Source: Clostridium sp. SM-530-WT-3G
GTDB lineage: Bacteria; Bacillota; Clostridia; Clostridiales; Clostridiaceae
NCBI RefSeq assembly: GCF_012843905.1
Contig: NZ_JABAGC010000008.1
Coordinates: 1 to 64,000, forward strand
Reading direction: 5' to 3'
DNA length: 64,000 bases
How positions within the stretch are numbered: the first letter of the stretch is position 1; every line of letters begins with the position of its first letter. The notes under the pieces are model-generated. The model saw only the letters and a program-made list of their open reading frames with translations. It searched no databases and was not told the DNA's origin. Positions 18,130 through 26,504 of the stretch are shown here, in pieces. Both the position numbers and the translations under genes were made by a program.

Positions 18130-18729
18130 ATGGCAAAAATGATGGGACCAAGATTTAAGAGATGTAGAAGATTAGGACTTAATGTTATTGGTCACCCAAA
18201 AGCAATGAACAGAGCTGATAGGGGTACTGCAAGAGATTCCAAGAAATTATCACCTTACGGTACTCAATTATTAGAAAAACAAAGACTTAGAGCTTATTAC
18301 GGTGTAATGGAAAAACAATTTGTAAATTATGCAAGAAAAGCATTCAAGTCACCTGAACAAACAGGTTACGCATTAATTAAATTATTAGAATGCAGACTAG
18401 ATAATATAGTTTACAGATTAGGCTTCGCAAATTCACTTGCTCAAGCTCGTCAAATGGTTGTTCACGGACATATTTTAGTTAATGGAGAAAAAGTAAATAT
18501 CCCTTCATTCAATGTAAACATAGGCGATACTATTTCTCTTAGAGAGAAATCTCAAAAAAATCAAATGTTCGTAGACAACTTTACAGTAAATATGCTTAAC
18601 GTATATCCTTACTTAAGCAAAAATGAATCAGAATTTTCTGGTGTATTAACTAGATTCCCAGAAAGACACGAAGTGCCAATTGAAATTAATGATTCATTAG
18701 TAGTAGAATACTACTCTAAATTATTCTAA
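18130..18729 (+). CDS. rpsD: Ribosomal protein S4, stand-alone paralog
   Basis: 199-residue small-subunit protein S4; primary 16S rRNA binder and assembly factor. The S4 N-terminal domain ([32 protein letters not shown]) is followed by the S4 RNA-binding domain from about 90 ([13 protein letters not shown], then [14 protein letters not shown]). It has one cysteine in the N-terminal region (R-C-R-R) and so cannot form the four-cysteine zinc site of the zinc-binding S4 type. It is monocistronic, away from the alpha operon where the main clostridial rpsD normally lies, so it is probably a second copy; the main copy is not in this window. Confidence 0.92.
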   Translation: MAKMMGPRFKRCRRLGLNVIGHPKAMNRADRGTARDSKKLSPYGTQLLEKQRLRAYYGVMEKQFVNYARKAFKSPEQTGYALIKLLECRLDNIVYRLGFANSLAQARQMVVHGHILVNGEKVNIPSFNVNIGDTISLREKSQKNQMFVDNFTVNMLNVYPYLSKNESEFSGVLTRFPERHEVPIEINDSLVVEYYSKLF

Positions 18730-19019
18730 TAAATTTTTAGGTATTAACCAACCATAGAATTTACACAACAAACAAAAGTCAAATGGAGGCCTTCTCTCCT
18801 CCATATGATAAAACACATGCATATAAAAAAATCTATACTATTTATATAAGTATCAGCCAGTAAATTATATAAATAGAAATTACACAAAACTCCTAAGAAA
18901 CCCAATATTCTTTCTATAGCACAGTAGAAAGAATATTGGGTTCTTTGTATTTTATCACTAATCTTTAATATAAATATAGAGCTAATCATTTTATCTTAGC
19001 TCTACATTTAGATATTTTA
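18730..19019. other. Convergent spacer between rpsD and mogA
   Basis: Contains a small hairpin ATGGAGG/CCTCCAT (about 18783-18805) without a T tract, then the strong terminator listed separately. An 81-codon minus-strand frame here crosses both and has no ribosome site, so I do not call it a gene. Confidence 0.6.
18898..18950 (+). terminator. Terminator of rpsD
   Basis: About 18-bp perfect stem (AACCCAATATTCTTTCTA with its complement) and an 8-nt loop, followed on the plus strand by a T-rich tail (ttctttgtatttt). Confidence 0.8.
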
Positions 19020-19511
19020 TTATTTTCTAGCACAGTTTGATGCTGTACCCTTTAAAATTTCTAATCCATGGTTTAATTCTGAAACTATATACTCTAAACA
19101 TTCATCAACTGCCTTTGGACTTCCAGGCATATTTATTATTAAAGCTTGCTTTCTTATTGCAGCAGTAGCACGACTTAGCATTGCTCTTTTTGTTATCTGC
19201 ATGCTGAATGCTCTCATAGCTTCTGGTATTCCTGGCACCATTCTTTCAGCTATATCCATAGTTGCTTCTGGAGTCCAGTCTCTTGGAGAAAATCCTGTTC
19301 CACCAGTTGTTAAAATAAGATCTGCTATATCTTCATCAGCAATTCTCTTCATTTCTGCACTAAGCATTTCTCTTTCATCTGGAAGTATTACTTTATGTAC
19401 AACTTCAAATCCATGACTTTCAACTATTCTTTTTATTTCTGGACCGCTTTTATCTTCTCTTTGTCCTGCATATCCGCTGTCACTTGATGTTATTATTGCT
19501 ACTCTGTACAT
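19020..19511 (-). CDS. mogA: Molybdopterin adenylyltransferase (MogA/MoaB-like)
   Basis: 163 residues; activates molybdopterin by adenylylation with ATP before molybdate insertion. The MoCF-biosynthesis domain spans nearly the whole protein: V-A-I-I-T-S-S-D-S at 4-12, T-T-G-G-T-G-F-S-P-R-D at about 68-78 (the MPT-binding loop), E-A-M-R-A near 96, and I-N-M-P-G-S-P-K-A near 129. It starts inside the MOSC gene (13-bp overlap), so translation is coupled. It is the last gene of the Moco operon. Confidence 0.87.
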   Translation of the reverse strand: MYRVAIITSSDSGYAGQREDKSGPEIKRIVESHGFEVVHKVILPDEREMLSAEMKRIADEDIADLILTTGGTGFSPRDWTPEATMDIAERMVPGIPEAMRAFSMQITKRAMLSRATAAIRKQALIINMPGSPKAVDECLEYIVSELNHGLEILKGTASNCARK

Positions 19512-19936
19512 ACTATGAATTCATCTCCCACTTTAACTTTTCCACCGTGTATAACTTTTGTAAATACACCTTCTCTAGGCATAATACAGTCTCCTACTCT
19601 ATGGAATATTTCACATTCTGAATGGCACTTCTTCCCTACTTGAGTAAGTTCTAATACTACATCATTGCATTTAAATTTTGTTCCTACTGGGAATGTCTTA
19701 AAATCTAATCCTTCTACTAAAATATTTTCACCGAAATCTCCGTCTATAACATTTCCGCCTCTTTCATTAAATTCCTTTACTCTATCGTATGATAAAAGGC
19801 TTACTTGTCTATGCCAGTTTCCACCATGAGCATCATTTTCTAATCCATAGCCTTCTACTACATTACATTCCTTTATATTCTTTTTAACTGTTCCTCTTTT
19901 TTCACTTATACAAACTGCTATTACTTTTCCCATCAT
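19499..19936 (-). CDS. MOSC-domain protein
   Basis: 145-residue single MOSC domain, the family that binds sulfurated molybdenum cofactor in the C-terminal part of Moco sulfurases. The core is visible as G-Y-G-L-E-N-D-A-H (29-37), H-R-Q-V-S-L-L (42-48), G-D-F-G-E-N-I (about 66-72) and the conserved cysteine region G-K-K-C-H-S-E-C. Fusions of MOSC with MogA/MoaB exist in other bacteria; here the two genes overlap by 13 bp instead. The exact role in Moco handling is inferred. Confidence 0.85.
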   Translation of the reverse strand: MMGKVIAVCISEKRGTVKKNIKECNVVEGYGLENDAHGGNWHRQVSLLSYDRVKEFNERGGNVIDGDFGENILVEGLDFKTFPVGTKFKCNDVVLELTQVGKKCHSECEIFHRVGDCIMPREGVFTKVIHGGKVKVGDEFIVCTE

Positions 19937-20091
19937 AGCCGTACCTCTTCTTTCAATTTTCTAAATATGTTTTTTAAATATTTATCGCATTCTTAGTCTA
20001 TATTTATATCTATACAATTAAAATAATCTTTAATTTAAAAATTATTCTTCTATATACTAAATTATCTTTTGCTCAAAGCCTCATTCTCCAA

Positions 20092-20203
20092 GCAAATATA
20101 TATATTCTTATATATACATATTCATATATTTCTATATTTTTATATTCTTCAAAATATATATTTTTATATTTATCAATATATTTCTTTCGCAGATAGTTGC
20201 GAA
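20092..20203. repeat. AT low-complexity tract plus small palindrome
   Basis: From about 20092 to 20180 the DNA is a degenerate array of TATATATTTT-like units with almost no G or C. It ends with a short perfect hairpin TTCGCA-gatagt-TGCGAA (20186-20203), 6 bp beyond the moaA stop. The tract separates moaA from the MOSC gene (273 bp). An 84-codon plus-strand frame across it is low-complexity and not a gene. Confidence 0.6.
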
Positions 20204-20209
20204 TTTATA

Positions 20210-21193
20210 CTAGCCTCCTATTTGAGACATACCCTTCTTTTCTTTTTCTTCTTCCTTATCAATAATCAAATTGAAGCTATGTTCTTCTGGCTTATTATAA
20301 ATTGTATTCTTTATAGCTTCTAATATTTCTTCATCACTTTTTCCACTTCTAAGAAGTGTTTTAATATCAGTTCCTATATTATATTGAAGACATGCTTTTA
20401 GGAAGCCTTCACATGTAAGTCTTACTCTGTTACAGTTTTCACAGAACTTATGATTAACTGCACTTATAAAACCTATCTTTCCTTTATATCCTTCAAGACT
20501 ATAATAATTACTTGGTCCATTGCCTAATTTTCCATGGTAAGGTGTTAGTTTTCCTATATTTCTTTCTACTATTTCTATAATTTCTTCATCAGTAAAGCCA
20601 TCCATGTTTCTTCCAAGACCTATTGGCATTACTTCTATAAATCTTATACTTATATCGTTATCCTTACAGATATTGATTAAATCTAAAAGTTCCTCTTCAT
20701 TTTCACCTTTAATTGGCACACAGTTTATCTTCACTTTTAAATTCTCGTATGTAAGGCACTTCTTTATGCCATTCATTACTTTATTAATATCACCTAGTCT
20801 AGTTATTTCTCTATATTTATCTTCTTTTAATGTATCTATACTTATATTAACTGCATCTAATCCTGCATTTACTAAATCATCAATTTGATCTTCAAGGAGT
20901 ATACCATTTGTAGTCAATGTAACATTATCTATACCATCAATTTCTTTAATAGTCTTTATAAGCTTATGTGCATCTTTTCTTACTAAAGGCTCTCCCCCTG
21001 TTATTTTAACTTTGCTTATTCCTATTTTAGCAAACAGCCTACATAATCTTACTATTTCTTCATAAGATAAGATATCATCATGTTCCACAAGTTGTATACC
21101 TTGTTCTGGCATGCAGTATACGCATCTTAAATTACATCTATCTGTAATTGAAATTCTTATGTAATCTATTTTTCTATTATAAATATCTAACAT
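20210..21193 (-). CDS. moaA: GTP 3',8-cyclase
   Basis: 327-residue radical SAM enzyme for the first step of Moco synthesis, converting GTP to 3',8-cH2GTP. The N-terminal cluster motif is C-N-L-R-C-V-Y-C (near 17-24). The second [4Fe-4S] site is C-E-N-C-N-R-V-R (near 255) plus a later cysteine in G-F-L-K-A-C. The protein ends in Gly-Gly, which is required in MoaA to reach the active site. A GTG three codons upstream also opens the frame, but the ggagg site is correctly placed (8 nt) only for the ATG at 21193. It overlaps mobB by 7 bp. Confidence 0.95.
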   Translation of the reverse strand: MLDIYNRKIDYIRISITDRCNLRCVYCMPEQGIQLVEHDDILSYEEIVRLCRLFAKIGISKVKITGGEPLVRKDAHKLIKTIKEIDGIDNVTLTTNGILLEDQIDDLVNAGLDAVNISIDTLKEDKYREITRLGDINKVMNGIKKCLTYENLKVKINCVPIKGENEEELLDLINICKDNDISIRFIEVMPIGLGRNMDGFTDEEIIEIVERNIGKLTPYHGKLGNGPSNYYSLEGYKGKIGFISAVNHKFCENCNRVRLTCEGFLKACLQYNIGTDIKTLLRSGKSDEEILEAIKNTIYNKPEEHSFNLIIDKEEEKEKKGMSQIGG

Positions 21194-21708
21194 ATCCTGC
21201 ACCTCCCTATATAATCAATTAATAATTCTACTATTGAATCTATATCATTAATATCTATAACTCTTAAGTCACCATTATTACTTTTTAATTCTTCAATATC
21301 ACTTACAACAGCTAAAAGAGTTTCCTTTTTACATACGCTCTCAGAAGAATTTCCTTTTCGTATTATTTCTATCTTTGGATAATCTGAAAATTTAAATCCT
21401 TCTAAAAGTATTACATCACAATCATCAAAATATGAAATAAGTTCATTCTCATAAGTATTCTTTTGTTCTTTTATTATCATAAACTTATTTTTTGAAAAGA
21501 TTGCTGTTCCATATGCTCCTGCTTTTCTATGCTTAAAAGTATCTGTTCCTTCAATATCTGCATCAAAGTCATGACCATCATGCTTTACTGTAGCAACCTT
21601 AAGTCCTTCACTATTAAGCTTTGGAATTAGCTTTTCAATTAATGTTGTTTTTCCTGAATTTTTAACACCACTGACTGCTATTAATACAGGCTTATTTTTC
21701 TCTTTCAT
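21187..21708 (-). CDS. mobB: Molybdopterin-guanine dinucleotide biosynthesis adapter MobB
   Basis: 173-residue P-loop GTPase-like protein assisting MobA. Walker A is [10 protein letters not shown] near residues 13-22, followed by the MobB signature V-K-H-D-G-H-D-F-D near 46 and D-V-I-L-L-E-G-F-K near 100. The frame opens 24 nt earlier at a GTG, but the ATG at 21708 has the tggag site 8 nt away. It overlaps moaC by 17 bp and moaA by 7 bp, so the three genes are translationally coupled. Confidence 0.9.
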   Translation of the reverse strand: MKEKNKPVLIAVSGVKNSGKTTLIEKLIPKLNSEGLKVATVKHDGHDFDADIEGTDTFKHRKAGAYGTAIFSKNKFMIIKEQKNTYENELISYFDDCDVILLEGFKFSDYPKIEIIRKGNSSESVCKKETLLAVVSDIEELKSNNGDLRVIDINDIDSIVELLIDYIGRCRIC

Positions 21709-22180
21709 TAATGAATTCTCCACTTTTTCCACCTGTCTTTTTAGCTAGGTGAACTTCTGTAATTTCCATGGTCTTATCTATTGCCTTACACATATCATAA
21801 ATAGTTAAAAGTGTTACATTTACTCCTGTAAGTGCTTCCATCTCAACTCCAGTTTTTCCGTTAACTTTAACAGTACATATTGCTTCAATATATTTTTCAT
21901 CTTCATTTACATTAAAATCAATACTACATTTTGTTATCATAAGTGGATGACACATAGGTATAAATTCTGATGTTCTCTTTACACCCATTATTCCAGCAAC
22001 TCTTGCTACTCCAAGTACATCGCCTTTTTCTACTGCATCATTTAAAATAGCATCCATAACAGCTTTATTTACAAGTATTTTTCCTTTTGCTATAGCAACT
22101 CTTTGAGTAATATCTTTTTCTGATACATCTACCATTATTGCATTACCTTTACTATCAAAATGAGTTAATTTATTTTCCAT
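21692..22180 (-). CDS. moaC: Cyclic pyranopterin monophosphate synthase
   Basis: 162 residues; converts the MoaA product to cPMP. The family motifs are M-V-D-V-S-E-K (16-22), P-M-C-H-P-L (about 76-81), T-G-V-E-M-E-A-L (about 110-117), then the M-C-K-A-I-D-K segment near 131 and K-T-G-G-K-S-G near 150. Normal full length. MoaD, MoaE and MoeB, needed for the next step, are not in this window. Confidence 0.95.
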   Translation of the reverse strand: MENKLTHFDSKGNAIMVDVSEKDITQRVAIAKGKILVNKAVMDAILNDAVEKGDVLGVARVAGIMGVKRTSEFIPMCHPLMITKCSIDFNVNEDEKYIEAICTVKVNGKTGVEMEALTGVNVTLLTIYDMCKAIDKTMEITEVHLAKKTGGKSGEFINEREK

Positions 22181-22200
22181 GTCTACCTTCCCCTTACATA

Positions 22201-23409
22201 TTAAATTAATATTATATCTACAGTATCTCCAATTTCTAATTTTTCCGTACCAGGCTTTATATCTATTAGGGCATTACAGCCAATCATTGATGAAAGTACT
22301 CCTGATGAATGCTTTTTATCTAATAATTTTACTTTTCCTTCATTGTAATACGCTCTTACAAATCTTCTTATCCTGCTCTTCTTATTAAATTCACTTTCCA
22401 TTACTCCAGTAGTTCTTCTTATATTTATTTGTGAGTTTCCGCTCATTTTTGACAATACTGGTATTCCTAAAATCTCAAAAGTTGCAAGTGTAGCAAATGG
22501 ATTTCCTGAAAGACTTAATATTGGCTTATTATCATACATTGAAAATATAGCTGGAGTTCCTGGCTGTAAATTCACTTTCCAATAAAGCATTTCTGCTCCT
22601 ATGTAAGGAAGTGCCTCATGTAAAATATCCTTCTTACCTACTGACACTCCTCCAGTAGTCATTACAATATCAGATACCTTCATAGCTTCTTTTATTTTAT
22701 CTCCAACAACTTTATAGTCATCGCCTATTATTTCACATTTAGTAAGCTCCATTCCTAATTCTCTTAGTCTTGCTCCAAATAAATGCATATTGCTATCATA
22801 TATCTTTCCTTCTAAAAGTGGCTTTCCTGGTTCACTTACTTCATCACCTGTTACAAAAAGAGCTATTTTTAACTTTTTCTTTACCTTTACTTTGGAATAT
22901 CCCATACTTGCTAATATTCCTATATGTACATAAGTTAATACTTCACCTTTTTTCATAATAAGTGAATTTTTCTTTATATCTTCACCTTCAAATATGTAGT
23001 TAGCATGAACCTTAAGTTCTTCATATATTTCAACCTTCTCCATACCTTCATCAGTATTTTCTTGTCTTATTACACAATCAGAACCTTCTGGCATTTTTGC
23101 ACCTGTCATTATTCTAATAGCTTCACCTTTTTCAAGTGTCTTTTCACTATAACTTCCTGCAAATACTTCATCTACTACTTTTAAAATAACTGGATTTTCT
23201 CTTGATGCTCCTATAGTATCTTCTGCTCTTAACGCATAACCATCTAGTGGTGATCTGTCAAAAGGAGGATTGTTTATCATTGAATAAACATCTTCACCTA
23301 GAACTCTACCATTAGCATCTTCAATATTTAATTCTTCATATTCATTTATTTCATGTACATGAGCTTCCATAATAGAAACTGCTTCTTCAAGTTCTATTCT
23401 TAATTTCAT
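22201..23409 (-). CDS. moeA: Molybdopterin molybdenumtransferase
   Basis: 402 residues; inserts molybdate into adenylylated molybdopterin. Domain order is the MoeA N-terminal region with [11 protein letters not shown] (about 51-61), the substrate-binding segment [10 protein letters not shown] near 105, the MoCF domain with [11 protein letters not shown] near 250 and L-S-G-N-P near 297, and a C-terminal beta domain. It is normal in length. It lies 3 bp after the second MoeA-like gene, so the operon carries two related proteins. Confidence 0.94.
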   Translation of the reverse strand: MKLRIELEEAVSIMEAHVHEINEYEELNIEDANGRVLGEDVYSMINNPPFDRSPLDGYALRAEDTIGASRENPVILKVVDEVFAGSYSEKTLEKGEAIRIMTGAKMPEGSDCVIRQENTDEGMEKVEIYEELKVHANYIFEGEDIKKNSLIMKKGEVLTYVHIGILASMGYSKVKVKKKLKIALFVTGDEVSEPGKPLLEGKIYDSNMHLFGARLRELGMELTKCEIIGDDYKVVGDKIKEAMKVSDIVMTTGGVSVGKKDILHEALPYIGAEMLYWKVNLQPGTPAIFSMYDNKPILSLSGNPFATLATFEILGIPVLSKMSGNSQINIRRTTGVMESEFNKKSRIRRFVRAYYNEGKVKLLDKKHSSGVLSSMIGCNALIDIKPGTEKLEIGDTVDIILI

Positions 23410-23412
23410 ATC

Positions 23413-24438
23413 TTATACTCCTTTACCAAATTCACATCTTGGATAAGTACATACTTTACATGAGAAACATAATCCTCCATGTCCCATTCTGTTAATATCC
23501 TTTTTAGTTACTGTTACTCCTGCTGCAACTCTTGGAAGTACTAAATCTAATGCAGTAGCTCTTGAGAACATAACACAACCTGGAAGTCCCATAATTGGTG
23601 TACCATCTTCAAAATATCCTAGAAGGAACATTGCTCCTGGTAAAACTGGTGCTCCATATTGAACAATATTTGCTCCACTCTTTTTAATAGCTCCTGGAGT
23701 AAGATCATCTGGGTCTACGCTCATTCCACCTGTACAAAGAATTAAGTCTGCTCCACTTTCCTTTATTTCCTTTATAGCATCTACTATCATTTCATTTTTA
23801 TCATCTACGATTTTATGCCAGCCTACTTCTATTCCATATTCTTTTAATTTATTTACAACTACTGGAGTAAATGTATCTTTAATTCTTCCATGATATACTT
23901 CACTACCTGTAGTAACTATACCAGCTTTCATCTTCTTATATGGAAGAAGTTCTAGAAGAGGTTTATCTCCTGCTACTTTTTGAGCTTCTTTTAATTTCTC
24001 TTCTTCTATTATTAAAGGTATAACTCTTGCACCTGCAAGTTTATCTCCTTTTTTAACAGCATAGTTTGTATGTCTTGTAGCTATCATAATATCATCTAAA
24101 TCATTTATTGCATTAAGTCTATCTACATCAACTCTAAAAAGACCATCAATATCTGCTTTAAGTTCGATTTTACCTTCTTTTATTTCTGTTCCAGACATAT
24201 TATCATTTTTGCATATATCATAAAGAATTTCTGCAGCCTCATCTTCATGAAGCATTCCTTCTTTCTTTTCCCATACATATAAATGCTCTTTCCCTATTGA
24301 AAGAAGTACTGGAATATCTTCTTCTGTTACTACATGCCCCTTTCTAAAAGGAGTATCCTTCACTACATCCTTTACTATTCTAGTTATATCATGGCAAAGT
24401 ACATGCCCAACTGCATTTACTGTTTCTATTTGTTTCAT
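23413..24438 (-). CDS. MoeA-like molybdopterin-binding protein with a C-terminal cysteine motif
   Basis: 341 residues with a MoCF-biosynthesis domain in the second half (T-T-G-S-E-V-Y-H-G near 177, C-T-G-G-M-S-V-D-P-D-D-L-T-P-G near 235, and G-L-P-G-C near 292). It lacks the full MoeA N-terminal domain. The tail is G-L-C-F-S-C-K-V-C-T-Y-P-R-C, with four closely spaced cysteines that could bind a metal or cluster. This architecture is common beside moeA in clostridia, but its reaction is not established to my knowledge. It is the first gene after the riboswitch, with an aagggtgat site 7 nt before the ATG. Confidence 0.85.
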   Translation of the reverse strand: MKQIETVNAVGHVLCHDITRIVKDVVKDTPFRKGHVVTEEDIPVLLSIGKEHLYVWEKKEGMLHEDEAAEILYDICKNDNMSGTEIKEGKIELKADIDGLFRVDVDRLNAINDLDDIMIATRHTNYAVKKGDKLAGARVIPLIIEEEKLKEAQKVAGDKPLLELLPYKKMKAGIVTTGSEVYHGRIKDTFTPVVVNKLKEYGIEVGWHKIVDDKNEMIVDAIKEIKESGADLILCTGGMSVDPDDLTPGAIKKSGANIVQYGAPVLPGAMFLLGYFEDGTPIMGLPGCVMFSRATALDLVLPRVAAGVTVTKKDINRMGHGGLCFSCKVCTYPRCEFGKGV

Positions 24439-24456
24439 CTTTTATCACCCTTCACT

Positions 24457-24510
24457 AAAAATGCTGACTTTTCATTTCCTCATTAGTACCAGGAGATGAA
24501 AAGTCAGCAT
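24457..24510 (-). terminator. Attenuator-like terminator between the Moco riboswitch and its operon
   Basis: A 20-bp stem (arms 24461-24480 and 24491-24510) with one G-U pair on the minus strand and a 10-nt loop, followed on that strand by UUUU. It ends only 19 nt before the start codon of the MoeA-like gene, so it lies inside the leader rather than at an operon end. It may be the riboswitch expression platform. The opposite strand has a longer T tract, but no plus-strand gene is there to terminate. Confidence 0.65.
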
Positions 24511-24682
24511 TCTTTTTTACTAACATTATCATTAATTATTCAAATTAAAGCCTCTAAATTTAAGCATTAAATATATCTAATTATTTTTTCATCTATTACA
24601 AAATATATATTTTTTATCTTTGGTGAATTGACTATATAACAAATATTCTTTCATAACTTATATTTAGTAAGACTTTAATTTA

Positions 24683-24840
24683 AATAATACTCCTTTTCAA
24701 AGACGGAAGGCTGCATGGTTTCCCATAGAACCCTGAAGCAATATTTATCTCATGTTACGCAAACTTAATACAAAATATTGCTTGACAAAAGCATCATAGA
24801 CATTTCATTAATCCTTAGACACAGTTGTTCGGAGATTATT
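24683..24840 (-). ncRNA. Molybdenum cofactor (Moco) riboswitch
   Basis: The minus-strand RNA begins and ends with a P1 helix: AAUAAUCUCC (24831-24840) pairs with GGAGUAUUAUU (24683-24693) with one bulge. Inside are a long arm AAGCAAUAUUU/AAAUAUUGCUU, a short stem AUGG-GAAA-CCAU capped by a GNRA tetraloop, and the 3' segment GCCUUCCGUCUUUGAAAAGG. That last segment closely follows the Moco-motif consensus as I recall it from E. coli moaA (GCCUCCCGUAUCUGGAAAGG). It lies between mobA and the Moco biosynthesis operon, as expected for cofactor feedback. Confidence 0.85.
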
Positions 24841-24862
24841 TAATTTTTAAATTGAATTATTT

Positions 24863-25435
24863 TTATTTATTTAAATTCTCATATTCTTCTGGATTGTTTA
24901 CATTAATAAACAGATCATTATCTAAATTGCATTCTGAAATAGATAATACTTTTCCATCAAGTTTTTTAACAAGGTTTTGAAGTTTATAATTCTTATTATC
25001 TATCATTTCTTTAATAATCGGAAGAGACTTTTTGGAATAAATACCTCCTAGTGGATAAACTCTTCCTTCATCATCTTTAAAAACTACGCATTTGTCTTCT
25101 GGTTCTATGCTATTTATAAGAACTTCTATAAGGTTTCTTTTTATTTTAGGCATATCACATGCAATTACAAAAACATAATCTTGCTTTATAGTCTTTAAGG
25201 CAGAATATATTCCCCCTATAGGACCAATTTCCTTAAATTCATCTTCTACTAATTCATAATTTAAATCTCTATACTTTTCCTTGCTATCTACAGAAATATA
25301 TATTTTATCAAAAATATCTAATTCCGATATTATATTTTCAATAAAAGTTTTATCTTTGTATTTCAGAAAAGCTTTATTATTTCCGTTCATTCTGCTGCTT
25401 TTTCCACCAGCTAATATTAATGCACATATTTCCAT
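24863..25435 (-). CDS. mobA: Molybdenum cofactor guanylyltransferase
   Basis: 190 residues; attaches GMP from GTP to Mo-MPT to give MGD, the cofactor form used by nitrate reductase. The loop L-A-G-G-K-S-S-R-M-N-G-N-N-K is at 8-21, E-F-K-E-I-G-P-I-G-G-I at about 65-75, and A-C-D-M-P near 94-98. A normal MobA length. It is the last gene of the nitrate reductase operon rather than of the Moco operon, which fits MGD being needed for the product of that operon. The Moco riboswitch begins 22 nt after its stop. Confidence 0.92.
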   Translation of the reverse strand: MEICALILAGGKSSRMNGNNKAFLKYKDKTFIENIISELDIFDKIYISVDSKEKYRDLNYELVEDEFKEIGPIGGIYSALKTIKQDYVFVIACDMPKIKRNLIEVLINSIEPEDKCVVFKDDEGRVYPLGGIYSKKSLPIIKEMIDNKNYKLQNLVKKLDGKVLSISECNLDNDLFINVNNPEEYENLNK

Positions 25436-25470
25436 AAGAAAATCATCCTTTAAATAATATTATTAGTTGT

Positions 25471-26412
25471 CTATGCTGTCTTTTTAAACGGCATTCTTAA
25501 GAAATTATATAAAACATAACTTATCATAGCTGTTGTCATATATATCTGTATTCCACTTAACTGCTTAATCATATATCCTAATGTTTCATATCCTAAAGAA
25601 GTCATAAGGCCGCTCATCTTTAATGAAGCAAAAATTCCTATAGCCATAGGGAATGTAATCCCCGCAAATCCTGGATAAAAAGCAAAGGAAAAGAACTTTG
25701 GTAACTTATATATTATAAATGCTAATGCACATAATACAGCAATATATAATGCTGATATTAAAATCAAGTTTGGTTCTTTAATGAAATTTATGTAACCTAC
25801 AACACAAAGACTTGATGGTGCAAGCACTACAGCTTGAGTATGATAAAATCCATCCTTTATAGGATATTTAGCTAATCTGTATATCATAAATGGTATTATT
25901 AATACAAATACAGCTATTCCATAATAAACTATTATTTTGCATAATAACGGTTCATTCATAACTCCTCCTAGAACTGTAGAAACCATTATACCGTTATATG
26001 TAACAAACCAGCTTGGAACAAAAGTGTCCCTATCTACACCTTTTAATACATTTCTGTATGTAAATACTAATATATGTATTGCATGAAGTGCTATTGCTAT
26101 AAGCCATAAAGCTTTACCAAATCTAGGAGCAAAATCAAATATAATAGCTCCAAGTATCATCATTATCATTGTATATCCAGCATAAAGACTTGATAATACA
26201 GTATTATTATACTCTTTTATTACTGTTTTAGTATGAAATATTATCTTTATTAAGAAAGCAATCAACACTGCTGCAGCTGCAATCATAGTAATATCTCTTA
26301 CCCATGTATAACCAAAGCTAGCATAAACATTTGAAAGAGTGCAAGCTCCTACCATTGTTGGAAGAAGTGGCACTGGTATATTCTCTAATTTCTGAAAAAA
26401 TGTCTTACTCAT
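25471..26412 (-). CDS. TDT-family transporter (TehA/SLAC1-like)
   Basis: About 313-residue protein with some 10 transmembrane helices. P-V-P-L-L-P-T-M-V-G near the N-terminus and P-G-F-A-G-I-T-F-P near 250 are typical of the tellurite-resistance/dicarboxylate (TDT) family, which includes sulfite and small-anion channels or exporters. Placed between the nitrate reductase genes and mobA, it could move nitrate or nitrite; that is inference from context only. Start: a TTG and an ATG are adjacent, and I chose the ATG at 26412 with an aagggg site upstream. Confidence 0.75.
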   Translation of the reverse strand: MSKTFFQKLENIPVPLLPTMVGACTLSNVYASFGYTWVRDITMIAAAAVLIAFLIKIIFHTKTVIKEYNNTVLSSLYAGYTMIMMILGAIIFDFAPRFGKALWLIAIALHAIHILVFTYRNVLKGVDRDTFVPSWFVTYNGIMVSTVLGGVMNEPLLCKIIVYYGIAVFVLIIPFMIYRLAKYPIKDGFYHTQAVVLAPSSLCVVGYINFIKEPNLILISALYIAVLCALAFIIYKLPKFFSFAFYPGFAGITFPMAIGIFASLKMSGLMTSLGYETLGYMIKQLSGIQIYMTTAMISYVLYNFLRMPFKKTA

Positions 26413-26504
26413 CAATATAAATTCCCCTTTTACCTGTAATTATCTATCATAATATAGAGTAATTAATTTCTAAAATTTTATACACCATTTATTAGAATAC
26501 TCTA

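Noticed and set aside
18744-18989. 81-codon minus-strand frame after rpsD
   Set aside because: It crosses the rpsD terminator, has no ribosome site, and its sequence reflects the inverted repeat.
20069-20323. 84-codon plus-strand frame rich in Ile, Tyr and Phe
   Set aside because: It translates the AT low-complexity tract and then runs antisense through moaA.
24683-24840. Tungsten-cofactor (Tuco) rather than Moco aptamer
   Set aside because: Tuco RNAs are recalled as lacking one arm of the Moco fold; the GNRA-capped arm and full multi-stem layout are present here, and the neighbours are nitrate reductase and Moco genes. Not formally excluded without a model search.
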